A stretch of 64,000 nucleotides of DNA from NCBI GenBank assembly GCA_046152925.1, contig JBJXFX010000058.1, forward strand, positions 62,001-126,000. Reading direction: 5' to 3'. Numbering within the stretch: the stretch's first letter is position 1; the number at the start of each line of letters is the position of its first letter. A program made the translations under genes and the position numbers. Positions 15,766-24,104 of the stretch are shown here, piece by piece. The notes under the pieces are model-generated. The model was not told where the DNA came from. It saw nothing but the letters and a program-made list of their open reading frames with translations, and did no database searches. The DNA is from CAMAUF01 sp046152925 (lineage in GTDB: Bacteria; Chloroflexota; Dehalococcoidia; Tepidiformales; Tepidiformaceae).

Positions 15766-16829
15766 CGGGCCCGTCGAACTCGCGGAACTGCGAATGGGAC
15801 GCGATGGCTGGGGCCTATGCGTCGGCGGCCGAACGCACTGGCGAGCACATCGTGCGACGGGCGGTGGCTGGCTTGCAGGTCGAGGTGCGATTCGCGGGGC
15901 CTGCCCTCATCCCCTACGTCCTCCCCGCGTTCGACCACCTTCCCGAGCTCAGCCCGGGGCCAGACCTGGTCATTCGAGCATGGGAGTCGGCGGCGACGGG
16001 CGTCGCCCTGCCGCCAGAAGCCGGCGTCCTCTCTGAACACACCCGGCGAGGCCTACCAGGCGAGGGGCCGGTGGACGGGATCGCGACGTCCTTCCTTTTC
16101 GGGAGCGGCGGGCTCAGCTTCTACCGGACCGCAACCGGCGAGGCCTATTACTGGATGCCGAGTGCCGCCGCTACGCCGTACTACGACCGCTGTACGCCGC
16201 TCAAGGCCATCCTCCACTGGTTCCTCGGGGAGCGGGGCGCCCACATCCTCCATGGGGGCGTGGTCGGCGAGGCCGGCCGCGGGGTGCTGATCGCCGGCGG
16301 ATCCGGTGCAGGCAAATCGACCACCTGTCTCGCTTCGTTGTCCGGGGGCTTGGATTACGTCTCGGACGACCACTGCGCCCTCACCTGGGACGGCGATGGG
16401 GCGCCCGTTGCCCAGAGCATCTATGCCAGTGGGAAGCTGACCGTCCCGTCCTTGGAGTTGCTGCCGGAGTTCAAGCCACAGGTGGCGAACGCAGCGAGTC
16501 TGGCAACGGAGAAGGGCCTCTTGCTGCTTACGGCTCGGTATCGCGCGCAGCTTCCTGTTCGGGCAAGGCTGGCCGCCATGGTGGTCTTGGCCCAAACCAC
16601 GGGCCGCCCTCGAATCGAATCGATCGGCGGGGGAGCAGCCCTCACCGCGTTGGCGCCGTCCACGCTGCTCCAACTCCCGGGCGCGCGCGCCGAAGCGCTC
16701 CGGCAGATGGGCCGGCTCGCACGTGTGCTCCCGGCGTTCCGCCTCCATCTCGGCGACGACGTCCGGGCCGTGCCGGACGCCATTCGCAACCTGCTCCAAT
16801 CGGTCGGCCCACCGGTCCCCGCGAAATGA
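15762..16829 (+). CDS. HprK-related P-loop kinase-like protein
   Basis: A 355-residue protein related to the C-terminal kinase part of HPr kinase/phosphorylase. After an unassigned 140-residue N-terminal region, the P-loop GGSGAGKSTT spans 179-188, with the preceding ILHGGVVGEAGRGVLIAG strand typical of HprK-like proteins. YVSDDHCALTWDG (199-211) supplies acidic residues for magnesium and phosphate transfer. In lasso-peptide clusters such kinases phosphorylate a peptide side chain; here the substrate may be the PqqD-bound molecule, a sugar or a lipid carrier. ATGA overlaps couple it to both neighbours. There is no signal peptide. Confidence 0.8.
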   Translation: MTGPSNSRNCEWDAMAGAYASAAERTGEHIVRRAVAGLQVEVRFAGPALIPYVLPAFDHLPELSPGPDLVIRAWESAATGVALPPEAGVLSEHTRRGLPGEGPVDGIATSFLFGSGGLSFYRTATGEAYYWMPSAAATPYYDRCTPLKAILHWFLGERGAHILHGGVVGEAGRGVLIAGGSGAGKSTTCLASLSGGLDYVSDDHCALTWDGDGAPVAQSIYASGKLTVPSLELLPEFKPQVANAASLATEKGLLLLTARYRAQLPVRARLAAMVVLAQTTGRPRIESIGGGAALTALAPSTLLQLPGARAEALRQMGRLARVLPAFRLHLGDDVRAVPDAIRNLLQSVGPPVPAK

Positions 16830-17497
16830 CAGCCCGAGTAAGCGTCATCGTCCCGGTCTACAACGGCGCCCGGTATCTCGGCGAAGCGCTTGCGTCCGTC
16901 GCTGCCCAGACCCTGCCGGCTTACGAGGTCATCGTGGTTGACGACGGTTCAACGGATGAGAGCCTCGAGGTCGCACGGGCGGCGGGGGCTGTGTGTCTTT
17001 CGCAAGCGAACGCCGGGCCTTCGGTCGCCCGGAATGCAGGCGTGGCCGCTTCGAGCGGGGAGCTCATCGCCTTCCTCGACGCAGACGACCGATGGCTGCC
17101 GGGCAAGCTTGCCGCCCAAGTTCGGGCCCTGGCCGCTTCCGATGCGGGATTTTGCATCTGCGAGTTCGAACACTTCTTCCACGGGCCCCGATCGACCACG
17201 TACAACTACCCGGACGCAGGGGTGCCTCAACCCGGGCTCATCCCGTCGTGTTGGCTCATCACGCGCGAAGCGTGGACTGATGTCGGGCCGTTCAACCCGG
17301 ACTACCGCCAGGCCGAGGATGTCGATTGGCTCTCCCGGCAGATGCGCGCGCGAGTGCCGCGCGTCACGGTCGCCGAAACCCTCGTCCAGAAACGGATCCA
17401 CCCCGGCAACCTCACGGCCAACGTCGGGGAAGCGCGCACCTACTATTTGAAGGCCCTCCGCCAATCGGCCCGCCGGAATGAAGAGGTCACGCCGTGA
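16826..17497 (+). CDS. Family 2 glycosyltransferase (first of two)
   Basis: A 223-residue GT-A fold enzyme that would transfer a sugar from a nucleotide donor. The N-terminus reads SVIVPVYNGARYLGEALASV, followed by VIVVDDGSTDESLE (donor binding), the SQANAGPSVARNAG segment, and the metal-binding FLDADDRW. The C-terminal acceptor part is short, with QAEDVDWLSRQM as the catalytic ED-type region and a terminal RIHPGNLT. It is soluble, without membrane helices. It starts within the ATGA overlap with the kinase and ends in a GTGA overlap with a second, related glycosyltransferase. Confidence 0.9.
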   Translation: MTARVSVIVPVYNGARYLGEALASVAAQTLPAYEVIVVDDGSTDESLEVARAAGAVCLSQANAGPSVARNAGVAASSGELIAFLDADDRWLPGKLAAQVRALAASDAGFCICEFEHFFHGPRSTTYNYPDAGVPQPGLIPSCWLITREAWTDVGPFNPDYRQAEDVDWLSRQMRARVPRVTVAETLVQKRIHPGNLTANVGEARTYYLKALRQSARRNEEVTP

Positions 17498-18156
17498 CCA
17501 GCGAGCCGCTCGTCTCCGTGATCGTCCCGTGCTTCAACGGTCTGCCGTACGTCTTGGAGGCGGTCGCAAGCATCGAGGCGCAGGACTACGGGCATTGGGA
17601 GCTGGTCGTGGTCGATGATGGGTCAACGGACGGCTCTGCGGCGGCCATCCGGGCGGCGTGTCCCCGCGCGGTCGTCCACGTTGAGCCCCATGCGGGCGTT
17701 GGCGCCGCGCGGAATCGCGGCATCGAACGTGCGCGTGGCGAGGTCCTCGCCTTCCTCGACGCCGACGACATTGCTCGCCCCCACCGGCTCCGGCTCGGCC
17801 TGGCCGCGCTCGCAAGCGGCGTCGACACGGTCTTCGGGGCGATTGTCCAGTTCCAAATCGGCCCCGGCGGCCTCCGCCGCGATCGGCCCCCGCAGCCAGG
17901 GGTCGCTGCCACGGGCTGCATGATGACGCGCGACGCCGCAGCGCGGCTCGGCCCGTTCGATGAGTCCCTTCGCGGTGGCGAGTTCATCGAGTGGTGGTCC
18001 CGTGCGGCAGGCGCCAGGGTGACCTCCGTCACCGTCCCGGAGGTCATCGGCGACCGGCGCATCCACGACCGGAACATGGGCCGCGACCCAGCCTCGCGGC
18101 TGGAGCTGCTGCGCGCCGTGCGCGCCTCCATGGCACGTCGCGAAGGTGGCGCGTGA
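17494..18156 (+). CDS. Family 2 glycosyltransferase (second of two)
   Basis: A 220-residue paralogue of the preceding enzyme: SVIVPCFNGLPYVLEAVASIEAQ, VVVDDGSTDGS, GVGAARNRGIERARGEVLAFLDADD, then GPFDESLRGGEFIEWWSRA and IGDRRIHDRNMG, mirroring the RIHPGN ending of the first. The shared layout suggests gene duplication and use on the same acceptor, perhaps adding two sugars in sequence. GTG 17494 is embedded in the previous stop (GTGA). In place of the usual ED catalytic motif the second enzyme has GGEFIEWW, so acceptor or metal geometry may differ. Confidence 0.88.
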   Translation: MTSEPLVSVIVPCFNGLPYVLEAVASIEAQDYGHWELVVVDDGSTDGSAAAIRAACPRAVVHVEPHAGVGAARNRGIERARGEVLAFLDADDIARPHRLRLGLAALASGVDTVFGAIVQFQIGPGGLRRDRPPQPGVAATGCMMTRDAAARLGPFDESLRGGEFIEWWSRAAGARVTSVTVPEVIGDRRIHDRNMGRDPASRLELLRAVRASMARREGGA

Positions 18157-19286
18157 TGGCCGATCGACCACCGGACCTCCGCCTCCCCGACCGTGCGCAA
18201 ACGCTGCTCCTTCAGGCCGCGATCCGCGCCGACGGAGCGGCCGTCGACGCATGGCGGCGCTGGGGCGCCGTCGTCGCCTTCGACGACGTCGATGGGCCAT
18301 CGCTCGCCGTGTTGCCCGCCGTCGCCCACAACCTGCAACGCGCCGGCCACGCCGATGAGCTGACGCCGCGCCTCAAGGGGATTGCGCGGCTCGCCTGGGT
18401 GCGGAACCAGCTGCACATCGCGGGCGCCGCCCAGGCGGCCCACGTCCTCAGCGAGGCAGGGATCCCGGTGATGGCCCTCAAGGGCATACCGCTCCTCGCC
18501 CGCCACTACCCCGACGCGGGCATGCGGCCGATGGCCGATGTCGACCTCCTCGTGCACCCCACCGACGCCGGCGCCGCCGACCAGCAGCTTCGCAATGCGG
18601 GCTGGCGCCGTACGAGCGAGCGACCCATCGCGGCCCTTCAGGCCCGGGCGCACGCGGCCGACCTCACAAGCCCGAACGGCGCGGCGCTCGACCTCCATTG
18701 GCGGCCCATCGCGCAGTCGTGGGATGCCGCTCTGGACGACGCGGTCTGGTCGCGCGCGACCCCAGCCACCGTCACCCAGCTGACCGTGCCGGCTGCCGCG
18801 CCGGAGGACCTCCTCTTCCACATCATCGTCCACGGCGTGCGCGGCTACCCCAACCAGGTGATCCGCTGGGTGATCGACGCCGCGATGGTCCTCGGGAGCA
18901 CGCCGGAATTCGACTGGGACCTTTTCTTCAAGACGGCAGTCGCGCGCCGGCTCACCTCGGCGACCGTGCTCGGCCTCACCTACCTTCGCGAGCAACAGAT
19001 AGCGGTGCCCGAAGACATCGTGGAACGGCTCGCCCGCGTCCGCCCATCACTACCAGAACGGCTGGAGCGGGGCCTTCGACCGGGCGCGGGAGCAGTCGCC
19101 TGGATGACGAAGTTCGAGGCGCCCGTTTACCTTCGGAGCACGCGCGGGTGGCCCGTGCACCGTCGGGTGACGGGTATTCCGGCATATCTTGGCGTCGCCT
19201 GGGATGTCGCGCCGAAGCGGGTGCCGGGCGAGTTCCTGCGGCGAGGCCGGCGGGTCGCGGTCGGTGCGTTCAGCCGCCGCGCGTAG
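18156..19286 (+). CDS. Nucleotidyltransferase-family protein (NTP_transf_5-like)
   Basis: A 376-residue protein matching the uncharacterised nucleotidyltransferase family found in polysaccharide and peptide-modification clusters. The core is VMALKGIPLLARHYPDAGMR followed by PMADVDLLV, where LKG (108-110) and the D128-x-D130 pair resemble the nucleotide- and metal-binding site of the polymerase-beta superfamily. A later HIIVHGVRGYPNQVIRWVIDAAM segment is also family-typical. ATG 18156 overlaps the previous stop as TGATG; an in-frame GTG one codon earlier is possible. It would transfer a nucleotide to the product made or recognised by the four preceding genes. It is the last gene of the run and converges with a DUF2283 gene. 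Confidence 0.8.
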   Translation: MADRPPDLRLPDRAQTLLLQAAIRADGAAVDAWRRWGAVVAFDDVDGPSLAVLPAVAHNLQRAGHADELTPRLKGIARLAWVRNQLHIAGAAQAAHVLSEAGIPVMALKGIPLLARHYPDAGMRPMADVDLLVHPTDAGAADQQLRNAGWRRTSERPIAALQARAHAADLTSPNGAALDLHWRPIAQSWDAALDDAVWSRATPATVTQLTVPAAAPEDLLFHIIVHGVRGYPNQVIRWVIDAAMVLGSTPEFDWDLFFKTAVARRLTSATVLGLTYLREQQIAVPEDIVERLARVRPSLPERLERGLRPGAGAVAWMTKFEAPVYLRSTRGWPVHRRVTGIPAYLGVAWDVAPKRVPGEFLRRGRRVAVGAFSRRA

Positions 19287-19293
19287 GGCAACG

Positions 19294-19512
19294 CTACTCC
19301 GCGACCGCCAGCGAGCCCGTTACCGGGACCGGGATGATCGCTCCGGGGGCACGCGATGTCAGCCCGAGGACTTCGATGCTCTCAATCGCGCCCGTCTCTG
19401 GGTTGAGGCGAGCCACGATGTCGTCCCCCAGGAACTCCGTCTCTTGGTCCGGCCGGCGCGGGCCGAAATCGATATGGAGGATATCGCCAACGCGGTCGTA
19501 GGAAAGGGTCAT
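19294..19512 (-). CDS. DUF2283 domain protein
   Basis: A 72-residue protein built almost entirely from the DUF2283 motif: MTLSYDRVGDILHIDFG, then DDIVARLNPETGAIESIEVLG. The family has no established function and often occurs beside toxin-antitoxin or small accessory genes. Its ATG lies six bases after the stop of a 57-codon membrane-protein gene, with AAAGG upstream, so the two probably share a transcript. No toxin partner was recognised. Confidence 0.85.
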   Translation of the reverse strand: MTLSYDRVGDILHIDFGPRRPDQETEFLGDDIVARLNPETGAIESIEVLGLTSRAPGAIIPVPVTGSLAVAE

Positions 19513-19518
19513 GGTCGC

Positions 19519-19692
19519 TTACCTTTGCGGCAGTGTCCCAGAAACGTCAGCACCAGACGCCCCGCGTTCGGTGCTGGCGGCCTTCCGCCTGCGAGCAAGC
19601 CGCCGCTCAAACCAGGAGAACGTGGCCTCGGCCATCAGGCCGCCAACCAGCGAGATCACGGCGCCGATTCCCAGGAGTTCCGGAGTGCTCAT
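19519..19692 (-). CDS. Small single-pass membrane protein
   Basis: A 57-residue open frame on the reverse strand starting ATG at 19692. It reads MSTPELLGIGAVISLVGGLM, then AEATFSWFERRLARRRK and a polar tail. One hydrophobic helix spans about residues 6-25, followed by an arginine-rich cytoplasmic stretch. The stop lies six bases before the DUF2283 start. I do not recognise a family. Support comes from the clean membrane-protein layout and the operon spacing. Confidence 0.55.
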   Translation of the reverse strand: MSTPELLGIGAVISLVGGLMAEATFSWFERRLARRRKAASTERGASGADVSGTLPQR

Positions 19693-19771
19693 AGGCCTAG
19701 TCTACCACGGGCCAGTACCGGCCCATCGCACGCGGGAATCCTGCCGTTTCGGCCGTCACGCGCAACCCGCG

Positions 19772-22000
19772 TCAGCTGACCAGCGCTTCCCACGCCTCGC
19801 GCAGCGCGTCCGGCGTGCATTCCACCGGCCCAAAGGTGAAGACGGGGGCCTCCGTCGTCCGGCCGAGACGCGTGACCGGGACGCCCATCTCGCGGGCCAA
19901 GTCCTCCAGGCGCGCCGGGCCGCCCATCCGCCGGTACGTCTCCGGCGGCAAGCTCACGACGATCCGGCCTTGGCCTTCGCCAAAAAGCGCGGCATCCAGC
20001 CGGCCCGGCAGCTCCGCCGCGGCCCCCCGGAACCCCAAGCCCCCGATGATCGCCGATTCCGCCAGCGTCACCGCCAGGCCGCCCTCGGAGCAGTCGTGCG
20101 CGCTGAGCAGCAACCCCTCGGAGTGCAACAGGAGGACGAGCTGCTGCAAGCGGAGCTCCGCCTGGAGGTCCACGGCCGGCAACCCGGCGACCAGCCCGTG
20201 GCGGGCCTCCAGGTACTCGCTCCCGGCGAGCGTGGCCGCCGGTTGTTCGAGGCCAGCGCCCAAGAGCCAAACCTCGCAGTCAGGCTGCTTGAACCCAGCC
20301 GTGATGTGCCGCTCAACGTCGTCGAGGACGCCGAGCAGGCCAATGATCGGCGTCGGATACACAGGACGGCCAGCCGTCTCGTTGTAGAGGCTCACGTTGC
20401 CGCTCACCACCGGGATGTTGAAGGTCGTGCACGCCTCCGCGATCCCGTGGACCGCTTGCGAAAGCTGGAAATAAACGTCCGGCTTCTCCGGGTTGCCAAA
20501 GTTGAGTCCGTCGGTCACGGCAACCGGCGTCGCGCCGGTGCAAACCACGTTGCGCGCCGCCTCCGCCACCGCGATCGCGGCCCCCGCGTAGGGGTCGAGG
20601 AAGCCGTAGCGGCCGTTGCAGTCGGTCTTCACCGCGATGCCCCGGTTCGTCCCGGGGACACGGATCACGGCGGCGTCGCCTCCAGGGGCTACGACCGTGT
20701 TGTTCAGCACCTGTTGGTCGTACTGGCGGTAGACACCGCGATTGCTCGCGATGTTCGGGCGCGCCAGGAGCTCCAGCAACGCTGCCGTCGCCCCGTCATG
20801 CGTCAGGTCCGGCAGGCTGGCAAGGTCGAAGCGGTTCAGCTCGGCGACCTCGGGGGCGAGGACGCCCTCCCTCCGGTAGAGCGGCGGGTCGCCCGCAATC
20901 GCTGTCGGCACTCGCGCGACCTCGACACCGTTGTCGTGGATCACGACGTCATTCCCGGTGGTCACCGTCCCGATTTCGGCGCAGTGCAGCTCCCAATGCT
21001 CGAACAGACGGCGGACATCGGCGACGTGCTCGCGCTTGGCGATCACCAGCATCCGCTCCTGGCTCTCGCTGAGCATGATTTCGTAGGGCCGCATGCCGGA
21101 CTCGCGGCGCGGGACGTTTGCGAGCTCCAGGATCGCCCCCGACCCGCCTTTGTCGCAGCACTCGACCACAGAGGATGTGAGCCCGGCCGCGCCGAGGTCC
21201 TGGAGCCCGACGATCCAGTCCGCGTGCTGAGAGGCGAGTTCGTAGCACGCCTCCATCAAGAGCTTTTCCATGAACGGGTTGCCGACTTGGACGGCGGGGC
21301 GCATCTCTTCGAAGCGCGCCTCCGGGTCGGTGCGGCTGGCGAGCCCGCTCGCGCCATGGATGCCGTCGCGGCCCGTGTCGGAGCCAACGAGGAGGAAGAC
21401 GTTGCCAACGCCGCGCGCCTTGGCCGAAAGCAGCTTCGACGTCTCGGCGATGCCGACGCACATCGCGTTGACGAGCGGGTTTCCGCCATAGCCCTTGGAG
21501 AAGAACACCTCACCGCCCACGTTCGGGATGCCCAGGCAGTTCCCATAGCCTCCAATGCCCGCAACCACGCCTTCGAACAGGTAGCGGTTGTTCGCTTCTT
21601 CGAGCGGGCCAAAGCGAAGCGAGTCGAGGATCGCGATCGGGTAGGCGCCCATCGCAAAGATGTCCCGCACGATGCCGCCCACGCCCGTCGCCGCCCCCTG
21701 GTAGGGCTCGATCGCGCTCGGGTGGTTGTGGGACTCCACCTTCATGACGACGCAGAGGCCGTCACCGATGTCAATCGCGCCTGCGTTCTCGGCGCCTGCG
21801 CGGGTCAACACCCGGTCGCCAACGCTGGGGAGGAGGCGAAGGAGGATTTTGCTGTTCTTGTAACCGCAATGCTCGCTCCAAAGGGAGCCGAACATCCCGA
21901 GCTCGACCTCATTGGGTTCGCGGCCGAGACGCTGGACCAAGAGGTCGTATTCAGCGCGGCTAAGGGCGACGGCATCAAGGGCGGCTTGGTCAACGGGCAT
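19772..22000 (-). CDS. purL: Phosphoribosylformylglycinamidine synthase subunit PurL
   Basis: The ATP-dependent synthetase subunit of the fourth step of purine synthesis, converting FGAR to FGAM with ammonia from PurQ. The 742-residue length from ATG 22000 fits the small PurL type that works with PurQ and PurS. Seen motifs are MFGSLWSEHCGYKNSK, MKVESHNHPSAIEPYQGAATGVGG, DLGAAGLTSS, GVYRQYDQQV and the C-terminal SAHDCSEGGLAVTLAE. A GTG eight codons upstream is an alternative start. purQ lies 1.3 kb upstream on the same strand with a DUF4389 gene between; no purS is visible. Confidence 0.96.
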   Translation of the reverse strand: MPVDQAALDAVALSRAEYDLLVQRLGREPNEVELGMFGSLWSEHCGYKNSKILLRLLPSVGDRVLTRAGAENAGAIDIGDGLCVVMKVESHNHPSAIEPYQGAATGVGGIVRDIFAMGAYPIAILDSLRFGPLEEANNRYLFEGVVAGIGGYGNCLGIPNVGGEVFFSKGYGGNPLVNAMCVGIAETSKLLSAKARGVGNVFLLVGSDTGRDGIHGASGLASRTDPEARFEEMRPAVQVGNPFMEKLLMEACYELASQHADWIVGLQDLGAAGLTSSVVECCDKGGSGAILELANVPRRESGMRPYEIMLSESQERMLVIAKREHVADVRRLFEHWELHCAEIGTVTTGNDVVIHDNGVEVARVPTAIAGDPPLYRREGVLAPEVAELNRFDLASLPDLTHDGATAALLELLARPNIASNRGVYRQYDQQVLNNTVVAPGGDAAVIRVPGTNRGIAVKTDCNGRYGFLDPYAGAAIAVAEAARNVVCTGATPVAVTDGLNFGNPEKPDVYFQLSQAVHGIAEACTTFNIPVVSGNVSLYNETAGRPVYPTPIIGLLGVLDDVERHITAGFKQPDCEVWLLGAGLEQPAATLAGSEYLEARHGLVAGLPAVDLQAELRLQQLVLLLHSEGLLLSAHDCSEGGLAVTLAESAIIGGLGFRGAAAELPGRLDAALFGEGQGRIVVSLPPETYRRMGGPARLEDLAREMGVPVTRLGRTTEAPVFTFGPVECTPDALREAWEALVS

Positions 22001-22037
22001 GGCAGTAGGGTAGCGGCGGGCCACGATAGGCCCCAGA

Positions 22038-23327
22038 TCAGCGGAAGTCGTACTTCAGCGTCCCCGTTGTGTCCCAGGGCGGGTCGACCGTCAGCCGCGC
22101 CGGCGTGGCGTCCGCCGGTATCGTGAAGGCGACCCGGACCGTGACGGTGGCATCTCGCTTCACGGCCGCGGGAGAGAGAGCGCCGCCAAGTTGGACGATG
22201 GAGGCCTCGCGCGTCTTCTTGGAAGGCTCCCCACCTTCCTCTGAGAACGAGTACGCGAGGCGGAAGTCCTCCGACCGCACCGTCCGGTCGCGCGTCGTCA
22301 GGTTGAAGTAGGTGAATTCGAAGACGACCACCCGCGAGGCGCTTCCGACGGCGAGGGCGCGCTGCACATCCGGAGAGGGGTCCGTGACCCGAAGCAATGC
22401 GACCACAAACGAAGGGTCCTCGCGGGGCCCCAGAAAGAAGCGCGGGGCGTCCGCGACGCCGCGCTCGAGACTGTCGTAATTGACATCGGCCTGCTGGCCC
22501 GTGCCCGCCGCGACGCTCGCGCCCAGAAGGCCAGCCCAACCGCCCACCAACAAGAGCCCTATCAGACCCGAAGCGATGGTCGCCCCGCGTGAGGCCGGGC
22601 CGGCCTCCGCCGCAAGCGAGAATGGAGGGAAGCGGTCGTTGAGCGAAAGGAAGTAGCCCGAAACCCGGTAGTGCCAACGGAGGACGCCCGTCGCGAAACC
22701 GAACAATCCGCGCGGATAACGCCCAGTGAACAGGATCGCGAACCAGGCGAGGATGGTCACCACGAACAATGCGAACCCGAGGAAGCCCAGCAGGAAGAGA
22801 TGCGGCGCGGTCAGGACCCACTTCCAGAGCAGCACACGCCAACGGCTCAGGCCGCCGCGCTCAGGTTGGTCATACGTGAGGCGGACGCGGCTTCCCTCGG
22901 CGTCCAAGCTCGGGAATTTGTCGGTGAGCAGCGCGCCGTAGGCCTGTGTCCGGGCCGCCCAGGCGAGGCCGCCTGTAACCCCATGAAAGAGCCATGTGGG
23001 GTACGACTTTCGGAAGAACACCGCGAGCCAGCCGATCGGAAACGCGCCGTAGGCGGCGAAATAGAAGAACGTGCCGAGCATCCAGGCGGGGACGAGCAAG
23101 AACAGGCGCAAAAGCGTCGAGAGCCGGCTCAACTTGCCCGGATACGCGACCGAGAAGTGCATCGGATACGGCTCACGCGGGGCGGTCGCGGGTTCGGCCG
23201 GCGGCGGCGGGAGCACGGGCCCGTCGAAGCGCAGCGCCGGCGCTTCGGGCGGGCGCTCGGCAGCTGCTGGTGCGTCGAAGGGCTGCGCTGGGCGGGGCCC
23301 GAGCGGTGAGAGGGGCTCGTCTGACAT
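22038..23327 (-). CDS. DUF4389 membrane protein inserted between purQ and purL
   Basis: A 429-residue membrane protein. ATG 23327 follows GAGGAG at good spacing; a longer frame overlapping purQ is less likely. After a proline-rich cytoplasmic N-terminus come two DUF4389-type units, each with paired membrane helices: the first around LSTLLRLFLLVPAWMLGTFFYFAAYG and AVFFRKSYPTWLFHGVTG, the second around LFLLGFLGFALFVVTILAWF and FTGRYPRGLFGFATGVLRW. One more helix precedes a C-terminal extracytoplasmic beta-rich domain. The family is functionally uncharacterised and common in Actinobacteria and Chloroflexota. It begins 20 bases after purQ and ends 37 bases before purL, so it is probably in the same transcript. 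Confidence 0.85.
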   Translation of the reverse strand: MSDEPLSPLGPRPAQPFDAPAAAERPPEAPALRFDGPVLPPPPAEPATAPREPYPMHFSVAYPGKLSRLSTLLRLFLLVPAWMLGTFFYFAAYGAFPIGWLAVFFRKSYPTWLFHGVTGGLAWAARTQAYGALLTDKFPSLDAEGSRVRLTYDQPERGGLSRWRVLLWKWVLTAPHLFLLGFLGFALFVVTILAWFAILFTGRYPRGLFGFATGVLRWHYRVSGYFLSLNDRFPPFSLAAEAGPASRGATIASGLIGLLLVGGWAGLLGASVAAGTGQQADVNYDSLERGVADAPRFFLGPREDPSFVVALLRVTDPSPDVQRALAVGSASRVVVFEFTYFNLTTRDRTVRSEDFRLAYSFSEEGGEPSKKTREASIVQLGGALSPAAVKRDATVTVRVAFTIPADATPARLTVDPPWDTTGTLKYDFR

Positions 23328-23347
23328 CGTCCGCTCCTCGTTCGCGC

Positions 23348-24052
23348 TCAGCGGCCCGCGGTCGCCATAGCGTGTTCGATGACCGAGCGCCAAATCAGGT
23401 TCCCGTCGGTGCCACCGACGACAGCCTCACCGGCGCGCTCCGGGTGGGGCATCATGCCGAGCACGTTGCCCCGTTCGTTGAGGATGCCAGCGATGTTATG
23501 GAGACTCCCGTTGGGGTTGCCCGCCCGCGTCGCTTCCCCGGCCTTGTCCACGTAGCGGAAGGCGACGCGCCCGTGGGTCTCCAGGCGTTGCACCGTTGCC
23601 TCGTCGGCGAAGTAGTTTCCCTCACCGTGGCTGATCGGCACGCGAAGGATCGCCCCTTCGGGGATCCCCGCGGTCCAGGGCGATGGCCCTCCTTCCCGCC
23701 GCAGCTCGCGCCATTCGCAGCGGAACTGGAGGCTGTCGTTCCGTAACAGCGCTCCCGGAAGCAGGCCGCTCTCGCAGAGGATCTGAAAGCCGTTGCAGAT
23801 GCCAACCACCGGCCCGCCGCGAGCCGCGAACGCCTGTACGGCATCCATCACCGGTGAAAAGCGCGCGATCGCACCGCAACGCAGGTGGTCGCCATAGGAA
23901 AAGCCGCCCGGCAACACGACCGCGTCGAAGCCTTCGAGCGATGTCTCGCGGTGCCACACAATCGCCGTTTCCTGGCCGAGGACCGGACCCAAGACCCGCT
24001 CGCAATCGCGGTCACTCCAAGTACCGGGAAATCGGACGATGGCGAAGCGCAT
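23348..24052 (-). CDS. purQ: Phosphoribosylformylglycinamidine synthase glutaminase subunit PurQ
   Basis: Hydrolyses glutamine and channels ammonia to PurL in purine synthesis. The 234-residue class I glutamine amidotransferase has FPGTWSDRD at the N-terminus, VVLPGGFSYGDHLRCGAIAR, the nucleophile elbow GICNGFQIL with the catalytic Cys, and a C-terminal MMPHPERAGE supplying His and Glu of the triad. ATG 24052 gives the standard start. No purS-sized gene (about 80 codons) lies between it and the PgpH gene 52 bases upstream. Confidence 0.97.
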   Translation of the reverse strand: MRFAIVRFPGTWSDRDCERVLGPVLGQETAIVWHRETSLEGFDAVVLPGGFSYGDHLRCGAIARFSPVMDAVQAFAARGGPVVGICNGFQILCESGLLPGALLRNDSLQFRCEWRELRREGGPSPWTAGIPEGAILRVPISHGEGNYFADEATVQRLETHGRVAFRYVDKAGEATRAGNPNGSLHNIAGILNERGNVLGMMPHPERAGEAVVGGTDGNLIWRSVIEHAMATAGR

Positions 24053-24104
24053 GGGCGTCGGTACTCCTCAGTGGGGCGTGCCTCCCGAGTATACCGGCTG
24101 CGGG

